A DNA stretch of 64,000 bases from a bacterium (lineage in GTDB: Bacteria > UBA10199 > JAIBAG01). The stretch spans positions 32,659 to 96,658 of the forward strand of contig JAIBAG010000008.1 in assembly GCA_019695305.1 (NCBI GenBank). The letters are read 5' to 3'. Numbering within the stretch: position 1 is the stretch's first letter; each line of letters begins with the position of its first letter. The translations under genes and the position numbers were made by a program. The notes beneath the pieces were generated by a model. The model was not told where the DNA came from. It ran no database searches and saw only the letters and a program-made list of their open reading frames with translations. Of the stretch, positions 9,146 through 18,291 are shown piece by piece.

Positions 9146-9159
9146 TTTCTTATGGAGTC

Positions 9160-9241
9160 ACCCCGGCGGACACCGCAAGGGTGCAACTTCGTGGGCCGGG
9201 GTCTAGGTTAAGAGGGACTGGATACCGGCCTCCGCCGGTAT
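9160..9241. repeat. Double-hairpin REP-like intergenic repeat
   Basis: Two inverted repeats lie in the 9146-9254 gap: an 8-bp pair at 9160-9167/9195-9202 (accccggc/gccggggt) and an 8-bp pair at 9222-9229/9234-9241 (ataccggc/gccggtat). The GC-rich composition differs from the flanks and resembles dispersed 'GGAT...GGTATGAC' extragenic palindromes common in proteobacteria. It also supplies a spurious ATG at 9240 in frame with the ThiE-like gene. Confidence 0.55.
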
Positions 9242-9254
9242 GACAGAGAGCTGC

Positions 9255-9830
9255 ATGCAACAAATTAAGGGAATCTACGCCATCATCGACATTGGAAACA
9301 CCGGGGGACACTGCCCCGTTTTGTTGGCAGAGAGCTATCTCAAACGCGGCATCAAAATTATCCAGCTGCGCTGTAAAAAAGAACCGCATGCGGTCTATTT
9401 AAAACACGCCCGTCAAATAAAGGCGCTCAAGCAAAAATATTTTTTCACGTTTATCATCAACGATAATCCTTTTTTAGCAAAACAAATAAACGCCGATGGA
9501 TGTCATGTGGGGCAGGGCGATCATAGCGTAGCTTTTGTAAGGCGCCTTTTGGGGCCTCACAAAATTATTGGCAAATCCACGCATTCGCTTGCACAATTTA
9601 AAGATGCATTAGCAGAAGACACAAGCTACGTGGCTTTGGGGGCTATTTTTTCGTCGCCTACTAAAAATGATCCCTCGCATCCGGTGTTGGGGCTTGATGT
9701 CTTAAAAGAGGCGGTATCAATGTCAGAAAAACCGGTAGTGGCTATAGGGGGTATTAATGCCACCAATGCTCCAAAAGTATGGGAAACCGGTGTTTTGGCT
9801 ATTGCCATGATCACGGCTTTATACCGATAA
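9255..9830 (+). CDS. Thiamine-phosphate synthase-like protein (ThiE/TenI family)
   Basis: 191 residues from ATG 9255, preceded by AGAGAG at a normal distance. The upstream ATG at 9240 lies in the palindromic repeat and is less likely. TIM-barrel landmarks of ThiE are present: QLRCK near the N-terminus, INDNPFLA, DGCHVGQGD, GKSTHS, the ALGAIFSSPTK phosphate loop, VAIGGIN and a final GVLAIAMITAL strand. The family couples the HMP and thiazole moieties to make thiamine phosphate. TenI-like paralogs lack that activity and no other thi gene is adjacent, so ThiE versus TenI is not settled. Confidence 0.8.
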   Translation: MQQIKGIYAIIDIGNTGGHCPVLLAESYLKRGIKIIQLRCKKEPHAVYLKHARQIKALKQKYFFTFIINDNPFLAKQINADGCHVGQGDHSVAFVRRLLGPHKIIGKSTHSLAQFKDALAEDTSYVALGAIFSSPTKNDPSHPVLGLDVLKEAVSMSEKPVVAIGGINATNAPKVWETGVLAIAMITALYR

Positions 9831-9872
9831 ATTCATTGCGTAGGCAGCCCTTATCTTGTATTAGCCAACTCT

Positions 9873-12536
9873 ATGTTTTCTCTCGCTAAAAAAATCTTCG
9901 GCACCAAAAATGACCGCGAATTAAAGCGTATTCGTCCTTTAGTGAATCAAGTGGCTGCTTTTGAGCCCGCACTCCAAAAATTATCGGATGCCGAACTTGC
10001 GGCTAAAACCACCGAGTTTAGAAACAAGCTCGCTCAAGGTGCCACCTTAAACGATATTATGCCCGAAGCCTTTGCCGTTTGCCGTGAAGGTGGACGACGT
10101 GTGTTGGGCATGCGGCATTTTGATGTGCAATTAATTGGTGGAGCTGTACTGCACGAAGGTAAAATTGCCGAAATGCGTACCGGTGAAGGTAAAACGCTGG
10201 TGGCTACACTTCCTTGTTATCTTAATGCGCTCTCGGGCAAAGGTGTTCATGTTGTTACCGTTAACGATTATTTGGCTAAACGCGACAGTGAATGGATGGG
10301 GCGCCTCTATAAATTTTTGGGACTGAGCGTGGGAGTAATTGTTCACGGTTTAAACGATGCCCAACGTCGTGAAGCGTATCATGCCGACATTACTTACGGT
10401 ACCAACAACGAATTTGGTTTTGATTTCTTGCGCGACAACATGAAGTTTACGCTCGATACCATGGTACAGCGTGAATTTAACTACGCCATTGTGGACGAAG
10501 TGGATTCTATTTTAATCGACGAAGCCCGTACACCCCTTATTATTTCCGGCCCTGCTGAAGAATCTACCGATAAATATGTTAAAATTAATGCCATTATTCC
10601 TGGGCTAGAACAAAACAAACATTATCAAATCGACGAAAAAAGCCGCACGGCCGTACTTACCGAAGAAGGAGTGCTGGAAGTAGAAAACCGCCTGCACGTT
10701 GATAATTTGTACGATCCTAAAAATATTGAAATTTTGCATCACGTCAGCCAGGCCTTACGTGCACATACTTTGTATAAAGGCGATGTGGATTACGTGGTTA
10801 AAGACGGCAAAGTTATTATTGTAGACGAATTTACAGGTCGTCTCATGCCAGGCCGGCGTTGGAGCGATGGGCTGCACCAGGCTATAGAAGCCAAAGAACG
10901 GGTACGGATTGAAAACGAAAACCAGACGCTTGCGTCTATTACTTTTCAAAATTATTTTCGTATGTACAAAAAGCTTTCGGGTATGACGGGAACGGCCGAT
11001 ACTGAAGCTCCGGAGTTTGCCAAAATTTATAATCTTGAAGTTGTTGCTATTCCTACAAACCGTTCGAATGTGCGTGAAGATTTAAACGACGTTATTTATA
11101 AAAACATGAAGGCCAAGTTTAAGGCCGTGGTAGAAGATATTAAAACACTCCACGATGAAGGACGTCCCATTTTGGTGGGCACCATTGCTATTGAAAAATC
11201 GGAAATTCTGTCCGACATGCTCAAGCGCAGAGGTGTGCCCCACAATGTTTTAAATGCCAAACATCACGAAAAAGAAGCCGAAATTGTGGCACAAGCGGGG
11301 CGCTATGGTGCAGTTACCGTATCTACCAACATGGCTGGCCGCGGTACCGATATTGTGCTGGGTGGTAATGCCGAATTTTTAGCCAAGGCCGAGTTGGGAC
11401 ACGATGTTGATATTACAAGCGACCAATACAAAACGGTTTTGGAAAAATACAAAAAGCAGTGCGAGGCCGAACGTGCCAAGGTGGTGGAAAAGGGCGGGCT
11501 TATTATCATTGGTACCGAACGCCACGAATCGCGTCGTATCGATAACCAGCTGCGTGGCCGTGCGGGCCGCCAAGGCGATCCGGGCAGTACCCGTTTTTAT
11601 GTAGCGCTTGATGACGATCTTATGCGCATTTTTGGTTCCGACCGTATTGCCAATGTAATGGAAAAACTGGGTATGGAAGAAGATGAAACCATTGAACACT
11701 CGTGGATTTCTAAGGCTATTGAAAATGCCCAAAAGAAAGTGGAAGCGCATCATTTTGACATGCGTAAAACCGTTTTGGAATACGACGACGTGATGAATCA
11801 GCAGCGCACTACAGTGTATAAAAAGCGCAAAGATATTTTATTGGGTGCCGATACACGCGATACGGTTTTAGATATGATTGACATGCTGGCTGATAGTGTA
11901 TCGCAAGAATTTGGTGCGCGCGGCGGGGACGAATTTAATAAGGAAGGTTTTGAAGAAAAATTAAAAGATCAGTTTGGTTTTACTATTCCTATTGACGAAC
12001 ATGCGCATACCGATGCCGATAGCATAGGGCAAAAAATTTACGATACGGCTCATGCCACTTACGATGCTAAAGAAAAACAATATGGCGACACTGTGATGCG
12101 CCAGGTGGAACGTTTTTTCATGCTGCAAACGCTTGATTCACTCTGGAAAGATCATCTTTTGGCCATGGATCATTTGCGTGAGGGTATTGGACTAAGAGGT
12201 TATGGTCAAAAAGACCCGCGTTTGGAGTATAAAAAAGAGGGTTTTGCTTTATTTGAAGGAATGATGGTTCGTTTTGCCGAAGATGCCGTGCAACGTATTT
12301 TTAAAGTTCAAATTGAAAAGCAGGAAGATGTAGAAATTAAAGAAAAGAAAACAATGCCCATGAAAATGGAAAAAGCCGAAAGTGCCAGCATGGGTTCTGA
12401 AGCTGCGGCCACACTGGGCCAGGCTAGTGCAAAAAAGAAAGTTGAAACAATGGTGCGGGATATGCCAAAAGTAGGACGTAACGATGATTGCCCGTGTGGG
12501 AGTGGGAAAAAATATAAAAAGTGTCACGGAGCGTAA
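9873..12536 (+). CDS. secA: Preprotein translocase ATPase SecA
   Basis: 887 residues, usual SecA length. It is the motor that drives unfolded preproteins through SecYEG. Visible landmarks are the Walker A region MRTGEGKT (101-108), [19 protein letters not shown] in NBD1, the [11 protein letters not shown] helicase motif in NBD2, and a C-terminal SEC-C zinc-binding tail with C873, C875, C884 and H885 ([13 protein letters not shown]) that contacts SecB or the ribosome. The stop codon coincides with the left end of a short repeat element. The many signal peptides in this window are its expected clients. Confidence 0.98.
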   Translation: MFSLAKKIFGTKNDRELKRIRPLVNQVAAFEPALQKLSDAELAAKTTEFRNKLAQGATLNDIMPEAFAVCREGGRRVLGMRHFDVQLIGGAVLHEGKIAEMRTGEGKTLVATLPCYLNALSGKGVHVVTVNDYLAKRDSEWMGRLYKFLGLSVGVIVHGLNDAQRREAYHADITYGTNNEFGFDFLRDNMKFTLDTMVQREFNYAIVDEVDSILIDEARTPLIISGPAEESTDKYVKINAIIPGLEQNKHYQIDEKSRTAVLTEEGVLEVENRLHVDNLYDPKNIEILHHVSQALRAHTLYKGDVDYVVKDGKVIIVDEFTGRLMPGRRWSDGLHQAIEAKERVRIENENQTLASITFQNYFRMYKKLSGMTGTADTEAPEFAKIYNLEVVAIPTNRSNVREDLNDVIYKNMKAKFKAVVEDIKTLHDEGRPILVGTIAIEKSEILSDMLKRRGVPHNVLNAKHHEKEAEIVAQAGRYGAVTVSTNMAGRGTDIVLGGNAEFLAKAELGHDVDITSDQYKTVLEKYKKQCEAERAKVVEKGGLIIIGTERHESRRIDNQLRGRAGRQGDPGSTRFYVALDDDLMRIFGSDRIANVMEKLGMEEDETIEHSWISKAIENAQKKVEAHHFDMRKTVLEYDDVMNQQRTTVYKKRKDILLGADTRDTVLDMIDMLADSVSQEFGARGGDEFNKEGFEEKLKDQFGFTIPIDEHAHTDADSIGQKIYDTAHATYDAKEKQYGDTVMRQVERFFMLQTLDSLWKDHLLAMDHLREGIGLRGYGQKDPRLEYKKEGFALFEGMMVRFAEDAVQRIFKVQIEKQEDVEIKEKKTMPMKMEKAESASMGSEAAATLGQASAKKKVETMVRDMPKVGRNDDCPCGSGKKYKKCHGA

Positions 12537-12641
12537 CCCCCCTGGCCCCCCTTAATTTAAGGGGGGAATGTTCTGCTATGTTTTGGGTGGCAAGTCTTTC
12601 TCCCTTAGATTAAGGGACGAGACAGAGGTGGGTTACTCTTA
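12534..12641. repeat. Short dispersed repeat, copy A (two hairpins, TAACCCCC ... GGTGGGTTACTCTTA)
   Basis: The element begins in the secA stop codon with TAACCCCC and ends with a 15-mer, GGTGGGTTACTCTTA (12627-12641), that recurs exactly at 47563-47577. The ends are imperfect inverted repeats of each other. Inside are two CCCTTA-TAAGGG type hairpins (about 12546-12561 and 12601-12617). The second copy, before the obg gene, has the same layout. Short length and no coding capacity fit a REP/MITE-like unit. Confidence 0.65.
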
Positions 12642-12645
12642 TTTT

Positions 12646-13854
12646 ATGACTTTACACAACATAATCATTCCTGGTTTTCAATTTTCGGGTATTCACTGTG
12701 GTATTAAAGATGATCCCAAGAAAAAAGATCTCACTCTTATTTACTCCGAAAATCCTAAAACCTTAGTGGACGGTGTTTTTACCACCAATAAAGTTTTTGC
12801 AGCTCCTGTTACCGTGTGCCGTGAGGTGGTTAAAAAAGGTTTTGGGCAAATGGTGGTGATTAACAGCGGTGTAGCCAATGCCTGCACCGGTTCCATCGGT
12901 CTTAAAAACGCGTATCAAACTCAAAAAGAAGCCGCTCGTATTTTTGGTATGGACGCTAGCCGTGTGCTTGTTTGTTCCACCGGTAAAATTGGCGATAAAT
13001 TACCCATGAAAAAGCTGATTAAAGGTTTGGGTAAATCAACCCAGCATTTGGGGCCCGGTAATTTTGTGGTGGCGGCCAAAGGCATTATGACCACCGATGA
13101 GTATCCTAAATACGCGTGGGTAAAAGGGGAGATTGGCGGCAAAAAATATGTGATTGGTGTGATGGCCAAAGGCGCCGGCATGTTGTGCCCTAATATGGCC
13201 ACCATGCTGGCTTACGTGATCACTAACTTAAATTTTACTCAAGCAACTCTGCGCACTATTTTTAGACGGGCTGTGGGTCAAACGTTAAACCGCATTACTG
13301 TAGACGGCGATACCTCTACGAACGATACTGTTTTAGTAATGGCTAATGGCCTGGCGGGTAACAAAACTTTTACGGCCGATAGCGCCGCCGGGCGCAAAGT
13401 TGAAAAACAAATGACCGAGCTCTTGGATGAGATGGCGCGCAAAATTACTTTGGACGGCGAGGGCGCAACTAAATGTACAAAAGTATTTATTAACGGCGCT
13501 AAAACGGTGGCCGAGGCACGTAAAATTGCTTACTCCATTGGTAATTCTCCATTGGTAAAAACAGCCCTTTTTGGCTGCGACCCTAACTGGGGGCGCATTA
13601 TGGCCGCTGTGGGATATTCAGGGGCGCATGTGGTGCAGGAAAAACTTAAAGTATCTATTGGACCGCACATGGTGGTTAAAAATGGGCAGGGTGTTATTGG
13701 ACCCAGCGATAATTTTAAGGCACTTCAAAATTACATGAAGAAGCAGGATTTGGAAATTACGGTAGATGTGGGTGTGGGGAAAGCTTCTTTCTTTGTTTAC
13801 ATGTCCGATTTGACTTACGATTACATTAATTTGAACGCGGAGTACCATACTTAA
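12646..13854 (+). CDS. argJ: Bifunctional ornithine acetyltransferase/N-acetylglutamate synthase ArgJ
   Basis: 402 residues from the ATG at 12646. An in-frame start at 12568 would put 26 extra residues inside the repeat element, so I reject it. The autocleavage site is clear: KGAGMLCPNMATML, with T186 as the N-terminal nucleophile of the beta chain after self-processing. The C-terminus (YINLNAEYHT) is the family's usual ending. ArgJ recycles the acetyl group from N-acetylornithine to glutamate in arginine synthesis. No other arg gene is adjacent. Confidence 0.95.
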   Translation: MTLHNIIIPGFQFSGIHCGIKDDPKKKDLTLIYSENPKTLVDGVFTTNKVFAAPVTVCREVVKKGFGQMVVINSGVANACTGSIGLKNAYQTQKEAARIFGMDASRVLVCSTGKIGDKLPMKKLIKGLGKSTQHLGPGNFVVAAKGIMTTDEYPKYAWVKGEIGGKKYVIGVMAKGAGMLCPNMATMLAYVITNLNFTQATLRTIFRRAVGQTLNRITVDGDTSTNDTVLVMANGLAGNKTFTADSAAGRKVEKQMTELLDEMARKITLDGEGATKCTKVFINGAKTVAEARKIAYSIGNSPLVKTALFGCDPNWGRIMAAVGYSGAHVVQEKLKVSIGPHMVVKNGQGVIGPSDNFKALQNYMKKQDLEITVDVGVGKASFFVYMSDLTYDYINLNAEYHT

Positions 13855-13860
13855 GGGTGC

Positions 13861-14036
13861 GCGTCCTTCCCTCTTTTTATTTTTTCATTTTGCATAAACC
13901 TCTTTTTCATCTTACGTTTGCCTCATAACGCTTGGGCTGCGCGACCTCGCAGGCATGTGAAAGACATTTTTTGTTTGCCTGATGATAGCAGGGCGGTTTA
14001 AACACAAAATGAAAAAATAAAAAGAGAGAAGAACGC
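13861..14036. repeat. MITE-like element with perfect 22-bp terminal inverted repeats
   Basis: A 22-bp arm at 13871-13892 is the exact reverse complement of 14005-14026. With a few mismatches the arms extend to 13861-13892 and 14005-14036. The roughly 110-bp interior has no significant ORF. Lying 6 bp after argJ, it may also act as a transcript 3' end. The arms are AT-rich and share a general pattern, but not their sequence, with the element at 32296-32484. Confidence 0.6.
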
Positions 14037-14066
14037 TTTTTTATTTTGGGTGGGCGAGATTTTTTT

Positions 14067-14831
14067 ATGCGTGTTTTTTTGGTTCCAACCTTATTTGATA
14101 ATTACACTTATTTGATAGTGGATGAAAAGACGCGCGAGTGTGTGATTGTGGATTGCCCCGAAGTAGATCCTGTTCTTAAAAAAATAAAAGACGAAAATTT
14201 AAAACCAGTAGCTATCTGGTGCACGCATCATCATCCCGATCATGTGGCGGGGAATGAGGAGTTACTGTTGCAGTTTGATATTCCTGTTTACGGAAGTTTA
14301 TACGATTTTAATAAGGGGAGAGTTCCCAGGCAGACACATGCTTTAAAAGAAGGTGATGTTGTCTGTGTAGGGGCGCATGGCAGTGCGCCCTCTTTGCAGT
14401 TTCGTGTTTTGGATATTCCTGCTCACACATTGGGCCATATTGCATTTTATGGGCATGGAGCGCTTTTTTGTGGTGATACACTTTTTGCCTGTGGGTGCGG
14501 GCGTTTATTTGAGGGGACGCCTGGGCTGATGTATGCTGCTTTAAATAAACTCAAAAATTTGCCCGATAATACCTTGGTTTATTGCGGGCATGAGTATACC
14601 GAAAAAAATATGCAGTTTGCTTTGGAATTAGAGCCGGGGAATGTGCTTCTTCAAAAGGCTATTGCTCATAAAACCAAAGTTCCAACCACTATAGCCAGTG
14701 AGAAAAAATTGAATCCCTTCATGCGCTGGGATGATCATTTATTCACCTCTAAACTGAAGGCTCAGGGCTATGGTGGTAGTGCTCCAGAGGAGTTTGTGGG
14801 GTGGCTTAGAACTAAAAAAGACCATTGGTGA
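14067..14831 (+). CDS. gloB: Hydroxyacylglutathione hydrolase (glyoxalase II)
   Basis: 254 residues from ATG 14067, which begins MRVFLVPTLFDN as in the family. Seven extra codons from 14046 are possible but unneeded. Metallo-beta-lactamase fold with the metal motif T53-H-H-H-P-D58-H59, then AHTLGH, CGDTLF and YCGHEYT supplying the remaining ligands. The C-terminal substrate domain is present (KLNPFMRW). It hydrolyses S-lactoylglutathione in methylglyoxal detoxification. Confidence 0.9.
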   Translation: MRVFLVPTLFDNYTYLIVDEKTRECVIVDCPEVDPVLKKIKDENLKPVAIWCTHHHPDHVAGNEELLLQFDIPVYGSLYDFNKGRVPRQTHALKEGDVVCVGAHGSAPSLQFRVLDIPAHTLGHIAFYGHGALFCGDTLFACGCGRLFEGTPGLMYAALNKLKNLPDNTLVYCGHEYTEKNMQFALELEPGNVLLQKAIAHKTKVPTTIASEKKLNPFMRWDDHLFTSKLKAQGYGGSAPEEFVGWLRTKKDHW

Positions 14832-14883
14832 GTATAGGATTAATGGTTGATATTTACAAAAAATTGGCATAGCCAAAAAGAAT

Positions 14884-15876
14884 ATGATTATTGGACTTAC
14901 CGGAAAAAACGGCGCAGGCAAGGGTGAATTAGCAAATATATTACAAAAGTGGGGTTTTATTTATCACTCCCTGTCCGATGTGATTCGTGACGATATTAAA
15001 GCTCGCGGCCTTCAAATATCGCGTGATACACTGATTGAAACCGGTAATCGTTTACGTGTAGAAGGCGGGGCCTCTGTTTTAGCCGATAAAATTTTTAACA
15101 AGCTCGATCCCGAAAAAAATTATGTGATTGATTCCATCCGGAATCCTGCCGAAGTGCATAGCTTAAAACGCCGTGTTGATTTTTGCCTTATCCGTGTATC
15201 GGCTCCCGAAGAAGTACGTTTTGAACGGATGAAAGCGCGTGGCCGTGAAAATGACCCTACCAATTTAGAAGCCTTTAAAAAACTTGAAAAGGCCGAAGCG
15301 GAAAGTGCCGATCCGTTAAAACAGCAACTCAATCAAACCATTGCTCTTGCCGATCATGATATTGTGAACGATACCACGCTTGCTCAGTTAGAAGATCGTT
15401 TGCGTATTCTTATTCAAGACCTTTCAAAAAAAAACACACGCCCTAGCTGGGACGAATATTTCATGAACATTGCCAAGGTTGTGGCACTGCGCAGTAATTG
15501 CGTTAAACGCAAAGTGGCGGCGGTGATTGTGCGCGACAAACGTGTGATTTCTACCGGCTATAACGGCACTCCGCGCGGGATAACTAATTGCAACGAAGGC
15601 GGATGCCCGCGCTGTAATTCTTTTGGTAATTCTGGAGCTAATTTAGATGAATGTTTGTGCTCGCATGCCGAAGAAAACGCGATAGTGCAATCGGCGTATC
15701 ATGGCATGCAAATTAAAGAATCTACGCTCTATACAACATTTTCGCCCTGCCTCATGTGCACCAAGATGATCATCAATTCGGGAATTAAAGAAGTAGTGTA
15801 TAATGCCAAATACCCCATGGGTGATTTGCCGCTTAAGCTTTTGTCTGCGGCGTATATTCAGGTGCGCAAGGCTTAG
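14884..15876 (+). CDS. P-loop kinase/dCMP deaminase fusion protein
   Basis: 330 residues. The N-terminal 180 have a dephospho-CoA/adenylate-kinase-like P-loop (GKNGAGKG at 7-14), a DVIRDD segment and a regulatory-looking helical region. The C-terminal 150 are a cytidine/deoxycytidylate deaminase: H261-A-E263, then P-C289-L-M-C292 as zinc ligands, with a Cys-rich insert (CNEGGCPRC) that often carries a second zinc in dCMP deaminases. A comparable P-loop-like N-terminus occurs in fungal dCMP deaminases. The likely reaction is dCMP to dUMP for dTTP synthesis. Whether the kinase half is active cannot be judged. Confidence 0.85.
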   Translation: MIIGLTGKNGAGKGELANILQKWGFIYHSLSDVIRDDIKARGLQISRDTLIETGNRLRVEGGASVLADKIFNKLDPEKNYVIDSIRNPAEVHSLKRRVDFCLIRVSAPEEVRFERMKARGRENDPTNLEAFKKLEKAEAESADPLKQQLNQTIALADHDIVNDTTLAQLEDRLRILIQDLSKKNTRPSWDEYFMNIAKVVALRSNCVKRKVAAVIVRDKRVISTGYNGTPRGITNCNEGGCPRCNSFGNSGANLDECLCSHAEENAIVQSAYHGMQIKESTLYTTFSPCLMCTKMIINSGIKEVVYNAKYPMGDLPLKLLSAAYIQVRKA

Positions 15877-15905
15877 TATCCGTTTATTGGCGTTAGGGGA
15901 TACTA
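15874..15905. terminator. Bidirectional hairpin between convergent genes
   Basis: A perfect 8-bp inverted repeat (tagtatcc/ggatacta at 15874-15881 and 15898-15905) overlaps the stop codons of both the deaminase fusion and the convergent lipoprotein gene. The spacing and convergent placement suggest a shared terminator. The T-run is weak. Confidence 0.45.
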
Positions 15906-18031
15906 AAATAGAAAGTGACATTTTCCGCATTAGCACCTTCTACAGAAAACATTACGCGGTAACCTCCTGAAGGTAATGCATCAAACGAAGCCCGGTAAAT
16001 GCCGGTATCTTCATCTGATATATCATCGCTATAATTGATGTTGTTTATGCCATCAGTAGCATATAAACCCAGTCCATATGCATCCATGGCTAAATCATGT
16101 TGAGCAACGAGGTTGTTTACTGTAGTGCCATCGTAAGCGTCACTGTAGGTTACCACAATATTACTACACGAACCAATGGCAGGAGCTAAAGCTGCCGAAG
16201 TACCAGTGATAATAGAATTACCGTCGCAAGTGACGGAGTCCACAGTAATGTTATTCTCGCCACCACCACCACCTTCCGTTGTGATATCTACAGGTGTATG
16301 ACTTCCGGCATCGGTTATGCGAATGACAGGTAGTGTAGGATTTAAATTCACTGCGGCTTGTGTAGTAACAACAACACAGGTATCAGGATCCAGAGTTCCA
16401 ACACCGCTATTAATAATTTCACAACTGTAAGGTGCTTCTCCACCACTGATGTTTTCGAGAGCGCTATAAAAGTAAGGGCCTACATCATTGACAATAGCTG
16501 TGAAAGAATCATTCCCATTTTCAGATAAGGCAATATCGGTATAAGGTGTGGCGTGTGAAGTTGTACTGATATCACGTGTAGTAACCTGTGTGGAACCATT
16601 GAGTGAAAACAAAAGGGCATAAGTAAGATGGTTGCCATGTGTTTTACTGGTAACAGGGTAGTAACCAGGACCATCGGAATAACAGTCGTCATTTAAAGCG
16701 TTGGTTGTGATTGTTGAATAATCGCTTGGCAGTGGGCATACATCAATAATGGATGTGGCTATATCGGAACTGCCGCTTGTGTTTTTTGATAAAACCAGAA
16801 AAGAGCCGTTAATGGCCATGTCAAAACGGCTGATATCGTAACTGGTGTAATCGAGCACTTTTGTTTCCTGATAATATAAATTGCCCTCACTGATATAAAA
16901 CCCCCCTAAAAGACTGTTATTTCTGAGATTTGATATCTCTGTTGATGTAGAGAAGAGGTTATCATCAAAATATGTCATATCGGTTCCAACAGGTGTTCCC
17001 AAATCCGAAAGAGGTATAGCCAAAGACCCTGAATGGAAGTTATAGCTTGTACCATCCAAGCCAATATAGCTGATAAGTATCTGGGTGCTGCTAATTTCCT
17101 TGATCACATCATGATCATAAGTTGTGTCGTCATCAAACAGGCTTACACTGGTAGCTGTTGATAATACATAAGCGGTAAGGACATAGCGATTTTCGGAATT
17201 GAGTTTGCTGTACACCACATGATGCCCCTTGGGATCCATGGAGAATACGGAATCATCACCAATGCTCAGCGACAGGTTTGTGGAAAGGGCGGTTCCATTC
17301 CAATACGAAACGATGTTGTCATCGCCTACCAATAAAATTTTGGAGGCATATTCGCTATAAGCCGTGCGGTTAACCAGAGAAGAAGTGGTGGTGAGTTGAG
17401 CAATATAACCATCACTCACTCGTTGTGTGATGATGGCATTGTCTCCATCGGTGTTAACAGCAGGATAAAACAATTTCAGTTCGTCATCGGAGTTAATAAA
17501 ACCAAAAGGTTTTCCGGTGCCACTGACATTTGCAAATAAATTATTTACGTTAGAGCGTACAACAGTCACATAATAACCATCCAGGCCATCCGGGTTATGC
17601 TGAATTACAAGAGTAGTAGGCATACCGGCTGTAATATCATTGGCAATGGCTGAGGCACTGGTGAGAACAAAAGAGATGGGCGTTGTGGCGCCTGTTCCCT
17701 CTGCAATGTTACTTTCGTTTATCACGTAACGGTAGGTGCAGTCATCATCGGCATCAAAGAGGCTGTCGGCTGTGTTGCCTACGTAGGCTACTGCATTGTA
17801 ATTGCAGGAGCCGTCTTGTGACACAAAACTGATGGTAAACGTGTCGCTATCAAAGGTGACGTCTTTTACTCCTGGAATAATATCCTTGGCCAGAATAATG
17901 GGTAAGTCTACGGGGCCTTCGGTTAAGTTGCCTCCCAATACGCTACCGCCGCCCCCTGCACTGCCACATGCTGTAAGAAAACTTAAAGCCAACACTAAAG
18001 CGAAGATAAATTTTGTGCGGATGGAAGCCAT
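15893..18031 (-). CDS. Lipoprotein of a three-member tandem family (paralog A)
   Basis: 712 residues with a signal peptide and lipobox LTAC (C22), then a Gly-rich spacer. The first ~500 residues share an order of motifs with the two genes upstream: 'GPVDLPI', 'AKDI/AKDS', 'K.VTF', a '.GDDS...' strand near the middle, and are rich in short beta-strand-like segments, possibly a propeller. A GGGGGEN hinge near residue 590 leads to a C-terminal module unlike those of its neighbours. AAGGAT precedes the ATG. I do not recognise a function. The envelope location, inferred from the lipobox, and the tandem copies point to a surface or periplasmic role. Confidence 0.8.
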   Translation of the reverse strand: MASIRTKFIFALVLALSFLTACGSAGGGGSVLGGNLTEGPVDLPIILAKDIIPGVKDVTFDSDTFTISFVSQDGSCNYNAVAYVGNTADSLFDADDDCTYRYVINESNIAEGTGATTPISFVLTSASAIANDITAGMPTTLVIQHNPDGLDGYYVTVVRSNVNNLFANVSGTGKPFGFINSDDELKLFYPAVNTDGDNAIITQRVSDGYIAQLTTTSSLVNRTAYSEYASKILLVGDDNIVSYWNGTALSTNLSLSIGDDSVFSMDPKGHHVVYSKLNSENRYVLTAYVLSTATSVSLFDDDTTYDHDVIKEISSTQILISYIGLDGTSYNFHSGSLAIPLSDLGTPVGTDMTYFDDNLFSTSTEISNLRNNSLLGGFYISEGNLYYQETKVLDYTSYDISRFDMAINGSFLVLSKNTSGSSDIATSIIDVCPLPSDYSTITTNALNDDCYSDGPGYYPVTSKTHGNHLTYALLFSLNGSTQVTTRDISTTSHATPYTDIALSENGNDSFTAIVNDVGPYFYSALENISGGEAPYSCEIINSGVGTLDPDTCVVVTTQAAVNLNPTLPVIRITDAGSHTPVDITTEGGGGGENNITVDSVTCDGNSIITGTSAALAPAIGSCSNIVVTYSDAYDGTTVNNLVAQHDLAMDAYGLGLYATDGINNINYSDDISDEDTGIYRASFDALPSGGYRVMFSVEGANAENVTFYFSIP

Positions 18032-18241
18032 TGGAGAAATCCTTTGTTATTTAAAAATACCCATTCCCCTAGGTCTATCTAAGAGTGCAATCTTTGTACC
18101 TCTATGGATAAAAAATGAGCCTATATAAGAGTATGAAATTACGGATATTTTTCAGGGATAAGTTAAAAAAGGCAAAGGAACAGGGTAAAAAAATACCTCA
18201 AACAGAGTGGTTTTTGGAAGATTTTACCTCTCAAAATAAAA

Positions 18242-18276
18242 CACTACCGCCTTGGTTTTATGCCAGGGCGGTAGTG
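18242..18276 (-). terminator. Rho-independent terminator downstream of lipoprotein B
   Basis: A 14-bp stem (18242-18255/18263-18276, one G-U pair) lies just past the paralog B stop codon. On the minus strand it is followed by a T-rich run. Confidence 0.7.
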
Positions 18277-18291
18277 TGAATAACCCTCTTA

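Noticed and set aside
11379..11753. 124-codon minus-strand frame inside secA
   Set aside because: It lies wholly over conserved SecA NBD2 coding sequence and has low-complexity Phe-rich content.
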